Assembly: GCA_017848205.1 (NCBI GenBank)
Contig: JAGDDO010000245.1
Coordinates: 1 to 9,976, forward strand
Direction of reading: 5' to 3'
Source: Oscillospiraceae bacterium
Lineage (GTDB): Bacteria; Bacillota_A; Clostridia; Oscillospirales; Ruminococcaceae
DNA: 9,976 nt
Shown here piece by piece: positions 1 to 5,751 of this stretch. A program made the translations under genes and the position numbers. The notes under the pieces were generated by a model, which saw nothing but the letters and a program-made list of their open reading frames with translations, was not told the origin of the DNA and did no database searches. The number at the start of each line of letters is the position of its first letter. Position 1 is the stretch's first letter.

Positions 1-1254
1 AAAAACAGAAGCCTCAGAGGAAAAACAGACAAAAATCAGGGTGGTCAGGAAGGACATCAGGGACACGGACTTGAATTAACCGGTGAACCTGACAAGACTG
101 TAAAAGTTATTCCTGAAAGATGTCAGCACTGTCCTCACTGGGAAAAATGCAAGGGTAAATTATGCCCTGGTGAAAAAAGATATGTTGTTGATGTCAAAAT
201 CGAGCAGACTCTAACTGAATATTGCAGCATGAAAATACAGTGCCCTATGGACAATTCTCAGCTTAAAGGAGATTTTCCTGAAAACGTTAATGGTTACATA
301 TCATACGGATCCAATATATCATCGTTTCTTGTAGCACTCAATACAGTAGGTGCAGTAAGCACTGACCGAGTAAAGGAGATTGCCGGAAGTATTCTAAATC
401 TTCCGATATCCAAAGGTACAATTGTTTCAATGGTGTCACGATTCAGTGAAAAGATCCAGCCTGTACTTGCTGTAATAAGAGAACGAATACTTGGTTCACC
501 GGTCGTTAATGCCGATGAAACAGGTACAAGAGTCGATGGTAAGACCCAATGGGTACATTGCACTGTCACACCTTTGTATACTCTTCTTGGATTCAGCCAG
601 AAACGCGGCTCAAAAGGAATGAAAGGTCTCGGTGTTCTTCCATTTTTTAAGGGAATCCTTCAGCATGACTGCTGGGCATCATACTGGAAGTTTGATGTTG
701 AACACGCAATTTGCTGCGCTCACCTTCTGAGAGAACTGAATGGCATACTTGAAAACCATCCGGAACAGAAATGGGCTGAGCATTTCAAAATACTGCTTTT
801 GAACATGAAGAAAACCAAGGATGTTTGTATATCAAACGGTGAAACATGCGCTAACAGGCACTACCTTGAAATGTATTCTAAGCAGTATGATGATATACTC
901 AAAGAAGCGTATGAAATCAATCCTCTTCCGCTTGCAGAAAAGAGTAAAAAAAGAGGAAGACCGAAAAAAGGAAAGATTTTAGCGCTCATTGAACGCCTGA
1001 ATAAATACAAGGGAGAAGTCTGCCTATTTTTCACTAACTTCAGAGTTGAATTTGATAATAACCAAGCCGAACGCGATTTAAGAATGATAAAAGTGAAAAC
1101 CAAAGTATCCGGATGCTTTCGATCAGAAGAGGGTATTCGTGATTATCTTGATGCAATGTCATATATCGGCACCGCCAAGAAACATGGAAAGAATGCTTTT
1201 CAGGCTATCTTAAATGTGTTCGAAAACAATCTGTTTTATGCTATTGAAAATTGA
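1..1254 (+). CDS. IS66-family transposase (TnpC type), 5'-truncated by window edge
   Basis: DDE transposase that catalyses transposition of its own IS66 element. The reading frame is open from base 1 without a stop (417 visible codons), so the first internal ATG at 229 is not the real start and the N-terminus lies upstream. Near bases 118-165 is the IS66 zinc-finger region with closely spaced cysteines (CQHC, then two more Cys). The catalytic core follows: Asp in NADETG (codon at 514), Asp in QHDCW (codon at 667) and Glu in NNQAERDLR (codon at 1069). Then comes the conserved IS66 C-terminus ending around YIGTAKKHGKNAFQAI. The C-terminal part is intact with no frameshift, so the copy may be functional if the 5' part is whole. 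It is convergent with the nuclease-like gene to its right, with only 27 bp between their stop codons. Confidence 0.93.
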   Translation, partial: KNRSLRGKTDKNQGGQEGHQGHGLELTGEPDKTVKVIPERCQHCPHWEKCKGKLCPGEKRYVVDVKIEQTLTEYCSMKIQCPMDNSQLKGDFPENVNGYISYGSNISSFLVALNTVGAVSTDRVKEIAGSILNLPISKGTIVSMVSRFSEKIQPVLAVIRERILGSPVVNADETGTRVDGKTQWVHCTVTPLYTLLGFSQKRGSKGMKGLGVLPFFKGILQHDCWASYWKFDVEHAICCAHLLRELNGILENHPEQKWAEHFKILLLNMKKTKDVCISNGETCANRHYLEMYSKQYDDILKEAYEINPLPLAEKSKKRGRPKKGKILALIERLNKYKGEVCLFFTNFRVEFDNNQAERDLRMIKVKTKVSGCFRSEEGIRDYLDAMSYIGTAKKHGKNAFQAILNVFENNLFYAIEN

Positions 1255-1270
1255 GGACCTGAACAGTTAC
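1255..1270 (+). repeat. Probable right terminal inverted repeat of the IS66 element
   Basis: Bases 1255-1270 read GGACCTGAACAGTTAC. The reverse complement begins GTAACTGTTCAG, matching the GTAA-type tips of IS66-family ends. It lies directly after the transposase stop and just before the 3' end of the neighbouring gene. The partner repeat is off the left edge, so the call rests on position and tip sequence only. Confidence 0.5.
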
Positions 1271-1281
1271 ATTTCAAATAT

Positions 1282-3000
1282 TTATTCACCTATAAGCACA
1301 CGGCTGCCTTCAAAAGCAAAGCCGTACTTGCGGATCCTGTCTTTCTTTATGCCCTTGTCAAGAAGTATCTGCTCGTACTTTTTTTCCTCTATCTGCTTCA
1401 GTGCGGCCGCTACTGTATCTTCAAGGTTATTTTCGCCTTTTCTTTTATTCATTACCTTGAATTCAAATATCATTGCATCATCTTTTTCTTTATCCAGTGG
1501 TTCAAGAAGTACGTCATATCTTCCGAATCCGCTTTCACGGTTGGATGTTACTGCATATCTGTCACGAAGATCCACCAGAAGTCCGAGAACAAAACCATGA
1601 TAGAAACGTTCCGGTTCAGCTTCTTCTGACGGCTTCTTTCCTGTATCGAATGAACTGAACATCGATACTGTCAGGTCGTTCATGAATTTATTCATGTAGT
1701 CAAGGTCATTCTGAAGAAGGGCTTTGAGAAAATTACTGTATCTGTCGCCTTCAGCAAACCAGTTAGAGATCAGTCCTTCAAACATTTCTTTAGTTTCATG
1801 ATTAACCAGTTCCAGCTCATATTTTTTTCCGTTTATACTGTTTATCTTCAGATATCCGCTCATAGTAAGCAGGCTCCAGACTGAATCGCGTGTCTTTTCA
1901 AGCTGACTGTAAACAAGTTCTTCATTTATCTGCTTTGTTACTGTTCCGCCGCAGAGAAGATATTCAAAATCACTCTTAAGTTCCGCATCACCTTCGCGCA
2001 GCAGATCACTTACCAGTTTATTCGAACTTGTGTTTGCCCAGTAAGGTGCGAATTTTTTCTTTCCGAGAAAATTGATCACCGACCACGGATTATAGATATC
2101 CTTAAGATCACCAATGGTAAATCCGTCATACCAGTATTTTACCTCATCTTTGTTTGTAAGACCGTATTCATCCATCGCAGCAAATACTTCTTCTTCGGTA
2201 AAACCGAAATATTCCTGATATTTTACGGCTGAAAGCGTACATATCTCGATATTATTAAAATCAGAAAACAGGGATTCTTTGCTGACTCTTGTGATACCTG
2301 TAAGTATACTGCGGTACATATACTTGTTGCTTTTAAAGGTTGTATTAAAAAAATTACGCATGAATGACACTGATTCATCCCAATATTTTTTTACATAGGA
2401 TTCAACCATTGGTGTATCATATTCATCGAGAAGAATTATGACGTTCTTTCCGTAATGGATCGAAAGAAGTTCTGAAAGATATGCTATGCTCTTTGTAAGT
2501 ACAGTTTTATTGACTTTCTTTTCAGGATCATCCTCTTCAGCAACCATCGTTTTCAGCATTGTTCTGTTAAAGAGATTATATTTTTCTTTCTGGGTCTCCG
2601 AGATCTTATTACTGTTATTTATAAACACTTCATAATGAGAATATACTGACTGCATTTCTGCATTCATCTGTTCAAGAAAATCATTATGATCTGTGCCTTT
2701 TATCGCTGCCATTGTAATGAAGATCACAGGCCAGTTTCCCTGAAGTTTTCTCATTTCAGCATCATTCCAGACATTCAGACCTTCAAAAAGGTCGCTCCTT
2801 CCTGCATATTCCGGACTGAAGAAACATTCAAGCATACTCATGTTAAGAGTTTTACCGAAACGGCGAGGACGCGTAATAAGAGTGACTTCATCCCCGGCAT
2901 TCCACCAGTCTTTAATAAAATTAGTCTTATCAATAAAAAAACACTTATCTTCTCTCAGCTGACTGAAGCTCTGTACTCCCGTTCCTATTTTTCGCGGCAT
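1282..3000 (-). CDS. AAA-ATPase-like / PD-(D/E)XK nuclease-superfamily protein (DUF1703 type)
   Basis: Cytoplasmic 572-residue protein of a family common in gut Firmicutes and Bacteroidetes. It pairs an N-terminal AAA-ATPase-like domain with a C-terminal PD-(D/E)XK fold (Pfam AAA-ATPase_like plus PDDEXK_9). The start MPRKIGTGVQSF and the FIDKT segment (residues 22-26) are typical. The phosphate-binding loop is RPRRFGKT (44-51), and a Walker B-like VIILLDEYDTPM lies at 187-198. The nuclease signature GRYDVLL (Asp496) followed by IFEFK (Glu513, Lys515) is complete, so the active site looks intact. An AAAGGAG ribosome binding site sits just before the ATG. The biological role of the family is not established; defence, mobile-element and regulatory roles have been considered. 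The gene has its own promoter at 3057-3085. The IS66 right end lies about 11 bp past the stop, and no hairpin terminator remains between them. Confidence 0.9.
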   Translation of the reverse strand: MPRKIGTGVQSFSQLREDKCFFIDKTNFIKDWWNAGDEVTLITRPRRFGKTLNMSMLECFFSPEYAGRSDLFEGLNVWNDAEMRKLQGNWPVIFITMAAIKGTDHNDFLEQMNAEMQSVYSHYEVFINNSNKISETQKEKYNLFNRTMLKTMVAEEDDPEKKVNKTVLTKSIAYLSELLSIHYGKNVIILLDEYDTPMVESYVKKYWDESVSFMRNFFNTTFKSNKYMYRSILTGITRVSKESLFSDFNNIEICTLSAVKYQEYFGFTEEEVFAAMDEYGLTNKDEVKYWYDGFTIGDLKDIYNPWSVINFLGKKKFAPYWANTSSNKLVSDLLREGDAELKSDFEYLLCGGTVTKQINEELVYSQLEKTRDSVWSLLTMSGYLKINSINGKKYELELVNHETKEMFEGLISNWFAEGDRYSNFLKALLQNDLDYMNKFMNDLTVSMFSSFDTGKKPSEEAEPERFYHGFVLGLLVDLRDRYAVTSNRESGFGRYDVLLEPLDKEKDDAMIFEFKVMNKRKGENNLEDTVAAALKQIEEKKYEQILLDKGIKKDRIRKYGFAFEGSRVLIGE

Positions 3001-3056
3001 GTTTTCTGCTCCTTTCCGGTTGGTTTCTTTGCAAATTTTACGGTCTGTTCTTTTTT

Positions 3057-3085
3057 AGTATAACATTTTTACGGGTTTTAGGCAA
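3057..3085 (-). promoter_or_regulatory. Sigma-A-type promoter of the AAA/PD-(D/E)XK gene
   Basis: On the minus strand TTGCCT (3080-3085) and TATACT (3057-3062) are separated by exactly 17 bp. This predicts a leader of about 50 nt before the AAAGGAG site and the ATG at 3000. Confidence 0.7.
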
Positions 3086-3110
3086 TAGTGAACAATGTAC
3101 TTTACATATC

Positions 3111-3155
3111 AGAAAACAAAAATACCGTGAACATACAGAGTACATTCACGGTATT
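3111..3155 (-). terminator. Intrinsic terminator of the small coiled-coil gene
   Basis: A perfect 11-bp stem (3121-3131 with 3145-3155, AATACCGTGAA/TTCACGGTATT) with a 13-nt loop is followed on the minus strand by a T-rich tract (TTTGTTTTCT). It lies about 70 bp after the stop of the gene at 3224 and just before the promoter of the next gene, so the two genes are separate transcription units. Confidence 0.75.
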
Positions 3156-3170
3156 GCTTTCAAAAATGGT

Positions 3171-3185
3171 GCTGCCGAAGGCAGC
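3171..3185 (+). repeat. Short palindrome, C-GAA-G triloop hairpin
   Basis: GCTGCC-GAA-GGCAGC forms a 6-bp stem closed by a GNA triloop, preceded by ATGGTG. The same prefix and core recur at 3714-3730 and, inverted, at 9921-9937, so it appears to be one member of an interspersed palindromic repeat family. Confidence 0.6.
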
Positions 3186-3193
3186 TTATTATA

Positions 3194-3220
3194 GTATCAT
3201 GCAGCAACGCTGCATGATAC
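3194..3220 (+). repeat. Perfect 12-bp palindrome hairpin directly after a stop codon
   Basis: GTATCATGCAGC (3194-3205) pairs perfectly with GCTGCATGATAC (3209-3220) across a 3-nt loop. It starts 3 bp past the stop of the coiled-coil gene. It is followed by a T-rich run on the plus strand but by no U-tract on the minus strand. It may stabilise the 3' end of the upstream mRNA or act as a plus-strand terminator. It lies next to the palindrome at 3171-3185. Confidence 0.6.
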
Positions 3221-3223
3221 CTT

Positions 3224-3598
3224 TTATTTTTCAGCGTTCATTAGTTTTTCAAATTCTTCGACACTAACACCTGCTTCTTCAGCAGCCTGTTTAACTGTAA
3301 TAATTCCTTTGGAAACCAGTGCTGAAAATGCTTTTAATGTTGCTTGTTCAAGCTGCCTGTCTTTTTCTGCGATGATTTTATTCTGGACTTCAATATCTTC
3401 CTTTGCCTTATTATAGTCCTCTTTCACCTTGTTATAATCCGCAGTTACCTTATTGAGCTTACTAAAGAACATTTCCCTTTCGATTATATCCATCTCTCGC
3501 TGAAATGCAGCCTGCTTCGCTTTTTCGTCTTCACTTAGTTCACGGATTCGTACTACTGCTTCCTTGATTTCTGGTATATCAGTCTGTTCTATTACCAT
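3224..3598 (-). CDS. Small coiled-coil protein resembling the C-terminal tail of Rpn/PD-(D/E)XK transposase-like proteins
   Basis: A 124-residue, highly charged cytoplasmic protein with no signal peptide or membrane segment. The N-terminal stretch IPEIKEAVVRIRELSEDEKA and the C-terminal GIITVKQAAEEAGVSVEEF resemble the tail of Rpn-family recombination-promoting nucleases (PDDEXK_2), which is known to precede a helix-turn-helix-like end. Between them is a long predicted coiled coil (residues about 25-95) with near 7-residue repeats (ADYNKVK, EDYNKAK, EDIEVQN). No nuclease domain is present. This is not an obvious decay product: there is an in-frame stop upstream, a strong GGAGG site 8 nt before the ATG, and an excellent promoter at 3633-3661. 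It is better described as an independent small gene derived from, or related to, an Rpn tail. Its function is unknown; oligomerisation with an Rpn-type partner is a possibility. Confidence 0.75.
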   Translation of the reverse strand: MVIEQTDIPEIKEAVVRIRELSEDEKAKQAAFQREMDIIEREMFFSKLNKVTADYNKVKEDYNKAKEDIEVQNKIIAEKDRQLEQATLKAFSALVSKGIITVKQAAEEAGVSVEEFEKLMNAEK

Positions 3599-3632
3599 AA
3601 GATCTTCCTCCGTTTCTGCGTTTTCTGTAATT

Positions 3633-3661
3633 ATTATATCATTTTTAAATAGTACTTACAA
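3633..3661 (-). promoter_or_regulatory. Sigma-A-type promoter of the coiled-coil gene
   Basis: On the minus strand TTGTAA (3656-3661), a 17-bp spacer and a consensus TATAAT (3633-3638). The leader to the ATG at 3598 is about 30 nt and contains the GGAGG ribosome binding site. Confidence 0.75.
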
Positions 3662-3713
3662 TAGAGAAATTAAAGACTAAACTGCAGAAAAAACAGTATA
3701 GAAAAGGTGGTCT

Positions 3714-3730
3714 GCCGCAGGCAGACAAAA
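3714..3730 (+). repeat. Short palindrome, C-GCA-G triloop hairpin
   Basis: GTCTGCC-GCA-GGCAGAC, a 7-bp perfect stem with a GNA triloop, preceded by AGGTG. It is the same family as 3171-3185 and 9921-9937. It lies between the coiled-coil gene promoter and the terminator of the dockerin gene. Confidence 0.6.
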
Positions 3731-3775
3731 ACAGGCAGCACCGAAAACATTTTCTTTTGACTGCTTCGGTGCTGC
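3725..3775 (-). terminator. Intrinsic terminator of the 262-residue dockerin gene
   Basis: A perfect 11-bp GC-rich stem, GCAGCACCGAA (3735-3745) with TTCGGTGCTGC (3765-3775), has a 19-nt loop. On the minus strand it is followed by CTGTTTTTG. It lies about 100 nt after the stop codon at 3873. Confidence 0.75.
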
Positions 3776-3872
3776 GTTAAGGAGTAATTGATAATTGCGT
3801 AATAATATTATTGAATCATCAGTAAACAGTATTCTTGGCCACTTCGATCAGAATGGATCCAGTCAGCTCGTT

Positions 3873-4661
3873 TCATTCAAGAGAAGTCTTTTTAAGAATG
3901 CTTATATTTAAAGCTCTGATCTGCGCAGGATAGCTGGTCATCACATTTCCGTCATATTCAATATTTACTGTGTCGTCGACGTCAATGCTGAGATCTGTGA
4001 TCATCTGTTTGCAGTGAATGAAAACCTTATCCTCAGTAATATTCTTGTCTTCCGGTATTACAAGCATACCATCTTCGTATATTTCGGATACTCTGGCTTT
4101 AAGTTCGTACTTTTCTTTGGGCTTTTTGAAGTAGCTTATGCCGTATTTATCAAGATCAGATATTGATACCACACCTTCTGCCAGTGCTTCTCTGACATTC
4201 ATCACGGTTCCGTCAGAAAAAGTACATTCAATGAGATCTGATTCTATTGAAGGGAATTCATAAATGTAAGCGTTGTCTTCATAAAACTTTTCTATTGCGG
4301 AAGAGGTCGGAAGGTTATCTCTTATCGCTGTATTCACTATATCTGTGAGGGTTATGCCGCAAAATTCAAGTCTGTTTATCTTCTTTGAAATAAACTGTCT
4401 GATTCTTGCGAGGTCTGCAAGTGTAACATTTCCGTCACCGTCAGCGTCGGCTGCCTTCTGCTGAGCGTCTGTGAATTCTGTGTCTTTTAAAAGGAAAAGT
4501 GAAATGAAGGACAGGTCTGTAATGTCCACATTACTGTCAGAATTGACATCGCCGATAAGAATTTCGGCTGCGGGTGTTTCGTCAGCAAAAACTGTGAGCG
4601 AACCTGACATAATCATTCCGATAGCCATAAGAGCGGCAATTGTTTTTTTGAGTTTTACCAT
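3873..4661 (-). CDS. Secreted dockerin protein with a C-terminal DUF3221-like domain
   Basis: A 262-residue exported protein. The signal peptide is VKLKKTIAALMAIGMIMSG..., with likely cleavage after VFA (residue 26). A type I-like dockerin follows at once (37-94) with two calcium loops, DVNSDSNVDITD and DADGDGNVTLAD, and helices ending IRQFISKK. This should bind a cohesin on a scaffoldin or the cell surface. Residues 184-262 resemble DUF3221 (a small beta-rich domain), including VNIEYDGNVMTSYPAQI. No catalytic domain is recognisable. I prefer the ATG at 4661 over the one 9 bp upstream (4670), because AAAGG abuts the upstream ATG directly but sits 9 nt from this one; the 835-residue dockerin gene has the same arrangement (10 nt). 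The gene is divergent from the ECF operon, shares its promoter-like module, and carries a closely related dockerin. It is probably a co-regulated accessory cellulosome protein, not an enzyme. Confidence 0.85.
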   Translation of the reverse strand: MVKLKKTIAALMAIGMIMSGSLTVFADETPAAEILIGDVNSDSNVDITDLSFISLFLLKDTEFTDAQQKAADADGDGNVTLADLARIRQFISKKINRLEFCGITLTDIVNTAIRDNLPTSSAIEKFYEDNAYIYEFPSIESDLIECTFSDGTVMNVREALAEGVVSISDLDKYGISYFKKPKEKYELKARVSEIYEDGMLVIPEDKNITEDKVFIHCKQMITDLSIDVDDTVNIEYDGNVMTSYPAQIRALNISILKKTSLE

Positions 4662-4688
4662 AATGATCATCCTTTCATATTACCTGTA

Positions 4689-4804
4689 TTAAGGAAAATC
4701 TGATTTATTCGTAAATCAGCGTGGGGTTCGGGGAGAAAGCCCGCAAATCCCACCTCCGGAAATCCGGCGAAGCCGGATTTCTGATTTGATCAGTGTTTCC
4801 TTAA
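4689..4804. repeat. MITE-like or structured-RNA element with TTAAGGAAA terminal inverted repeats
   Basis: The 116-bp block is bounded by TTAAGGAAA (4689-4697) and TTTCCTTAA (4796-4804). The outer 16 bases match 14/16 when one end is inverted. Inside are four nested hairpins: CTGATTTA/TAAATCAG with loop TTCG (4700-4719), GTGGG/CCCAC with an inner CGGG/CCCG (4721-4753), AAATCCGGC-GAA-GCCGGATTT (4760-4780) and CTGAT/ATCAG (4781-4793). The core is GC-rich in AT-rich surroundings. This is typical of a non-autonomous inverted-repeat element, but it also draws as a closed multibranch RNA in the leader of the minus-strand dockerin gene. I recognise no named riboswitch. Confidence 0.6.
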
Positions 4805-4818
4805 AGAGATTTTGATGC

Positions 4819-4850
4819 CGATGTGTCAGGCTGCAGATCAGCCTGCATCG
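4819..4850 (-). promoter_or_regulatory. Leader hairpin or operator-like inverted repeat near the dockerin-gene transcription start
   Basis: CGATG/CATCG (4819-4823 with 4846-4850) plus CAGGCTG/CAGCCTG (4827-4833 with 4839-4845) make a 12-bp stem with one 3-nt bulge and a 5-nt loop. It begins about 10 nt after the transcription start predicted from the promoter at 4865-4900. It could be a 5' stabilising hairpin, a leader switch or a protein-binding site; the sequence does not decide. Confidence 0.45.
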
Positions 4851-4864
4851 TATTTGCTTGTATC

Positions 4865-4909
4865 TATTATACACATCTCCGGAGCGTTTATCTTAGTAAT
4901 TTCAAAAAT
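4865..4909 (-). promoter_or_regulatory. Promoter of the divergent dockerin gene; duplicated regulatory module, minus copy
   Basis: On the minus strand ATTACTAAGATA (4889-4900) is followed by exactly 15 bp and then TGTATAATA (4865-4873), containing a consensus -10. The block extends upstream to 21 bp that match the plus-strand copy at 20 positions. The -35 position holds AAGATA, not TTGACA, so recognition probably needs an activator or an alternative sigma factor. The spacer contains the 8-bp palindrome CTCCGGAG. The predicted leader to the ATG at 4661 is about 195 nt and includes the structured element at 4689-4804. Confidence 0.65.
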
Positions 4910-5030
4910 ATATTTTCAGAAAATGAAACTTTGTAAAAGTATACAAACTGATAATCTGAAATATGTGCACTGTTCACGGACGTTATAAAGATGTTATCTC
5001 ATTTTTTGATCAGAATTACTGTTTTGTGCC

Positions 5031-5059
5031 TTGCAAAATAATAATTTTTCGGATATAAT
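5031..5059 (+). promoter_or_regulatory. Sigma-A-type upstream promoter (P1) of the ECF operon
   Basis: TTGCAA (5031-5036), a 17-bp spacer and a perfect TATAAT (5054-5059). The position, about 135 bp before the sigma gene, suggests a housekeeping promoter that supplies basal sigma factor, with a second promoter downstream. Confidence 0.6.
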
Positions 5060-5120
5060 ATAAAATATCTACAGGGCGCTGAAGGGTACAGATACGCGTC
5101 TGAAAAATGGTACGAAAAAA

Positions 5121-5165
5121 ATTTTTAAAATTACTAAGATATCCGGAGATCACCGGTGTATAATA
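5121..5165 (+). promoter_or_regulatory. Proximal promoter (P2) of the ECF operon; duplicated regulatory module, plus copy
   Basis: ATTACTAAGATA (5130-5141), exactly 15 bp, then TGTATAATA (5157-5165), the same order and spacing as the minus-strand module at 4865-4909. The -10 is perfect while the -35 position (AAGATA) is far from the sigma-A consensus. The spacer holds an imperfect palindrome, CCGGAGATCACCGG. The transcript would start about 23 nt before the sigma-factor ATG. Confidence 0.65.
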
Positions 5166-5193
5166 TACAGAAGCAGAAAGCGAGAGGTGTCCT

Positions 5194-5751
5194 ATGGGCA
5201 GAGATGCGGATTGCTATCGCCGTTATCTTGACGGGGACGATGATGGTCTGAGAGAGATCATTGATATTTACTATAACGGGCTTACACTCTTCATAAACGG
5301 AATCGTAAAAGATCAGTCGGCTGCTGAGGATATCCTTGAGGATACCTTTGTAAAACTTGCTGTAAGAAAATATGAATACAACGGCAAAGCGAGCTTTAAG
5401 ACCTGGCTGTATACCATTGCAAGAAATGCGGCATATAACTATTTAAAAAGAAACAGAAACAAAATTTCAGATCAGCCGGTGGAAGAATACATCCTGCTTT
5501 CGGACGGAACTGATGTGGAAAAGGAATTCCTCCGGACAGAGCAGAATATTGAACTGCGCCGTGCGATGAAAAAGCTTAAACCTGATTATTACCAGGTGCT
5601 GTATCTTGCATATTTTGAAGATATGGACATCGAAAATACCGCAAGAATAATGGGCAGAACAAAAAGACAGATAAGTAATTTACTGTACAGTGCTAAATCA
5701 TCATTAAGATCCATAATGGAGAAGGCAGGTTTTCAGTATGAGAACATCTAA
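5194..5751 (+). CDS. ECF-type RNA polymerase sigma factor
   Basis: A 185-residue sigma-70 family protein of the ECF class, containing only regions 2 and 4. It directs RNA polymerase to a specific promoter set. Region 2 spans about residues 20-88, with AAEDILEDTFVKL (43-55) and SFKTWLYTIARNAAYNYLKR (67-86). This is the classic core-binding and -10 recognition segment, with aromatic and basic residues in place. A short acidic linker follows, then region 4 (about 122-175) with an HTH at DIENTARIMGRTKRQISNLL, ending YSAKSSLRSIM. The start has an AGAGG site 6 nt upstream. The length is normal for the class. The gene overlaps the following membrane-protein gene by 14 bp, the usual arrangement for an ECF factor and its anti-sigma regulator. 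The regulon is unknown, but the divergent promoters around it are prime candidates. Confidence 0.93.
   Translation: MGRDADCYRRYLDGDDDGLREIIDIYYNGLTLFINGIVKDQSAAEDILEDTFVKLAVRKYEYNGKASFKTWLYTIARNAAYNYLKRNRNKISDQPVEEYILLSDGTDVEKEFLRTEQNIELRRAMKKLKPDYYQVLYLAYFEDMDIENTARIMGRTKRQISNLLYSAKSSLRSIMEKAGFQYENI

Larger units (their letters stand above)
1..1270 (+). mobile_element. IS66-family insertion sequence, right part (left end outside window)
   Basis: The block holds most of an IS66 TnpC-type transposase and a probable right terminus. Sixteen bases after the stop codon the sequence ends in CTGAACAGTTAC (to 1270). Read inward this is GTAACTGTTCAG, and IS66 elements typically begin with GTAA. The next 8 bases, 1271-1278, would be one copy of the 8-bp target duplication that IS66 elements usually make. 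The left end, with any tnpA/tnpB partners, lies outside the window, so the duplication cannot be confirmed. The exact right boundary is an inference; the transposase identification is firm. Confidence 0.7.

Noticed and set aside
229..1254. IS66 transposase starting at the ATG at 229
   Set aside because: The same frame is open back to base 1 and encodes the IS66 zinc-finger cysteines before 229, so the ATG is internal and the gene is truncated by the window.
1214..1600. Plus-strand frames overlapping the 3' end of the AAA/PD-(D/E)XK gene
   Set aside because: They lie opposite the conserved PD-(D/E)XK active-site region and look like shadow frames without ribosome binding sites.
4662..4670. 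Upstream ATG at 4670 as start of the dockerin gene
   Set aside because: The AAAGG site is directly adjacent to this ATG, leaving no spacing, while the ATG at 4661 has a 9-nt spacing.
4689..4804. Known riboswitch or large Clostridial structured RNA (ROOL, GOLLD, HEARO)
   Set aside because: The length and hairpin order match none that I can recall, and the inverted terminal repeats favour a repeat element.
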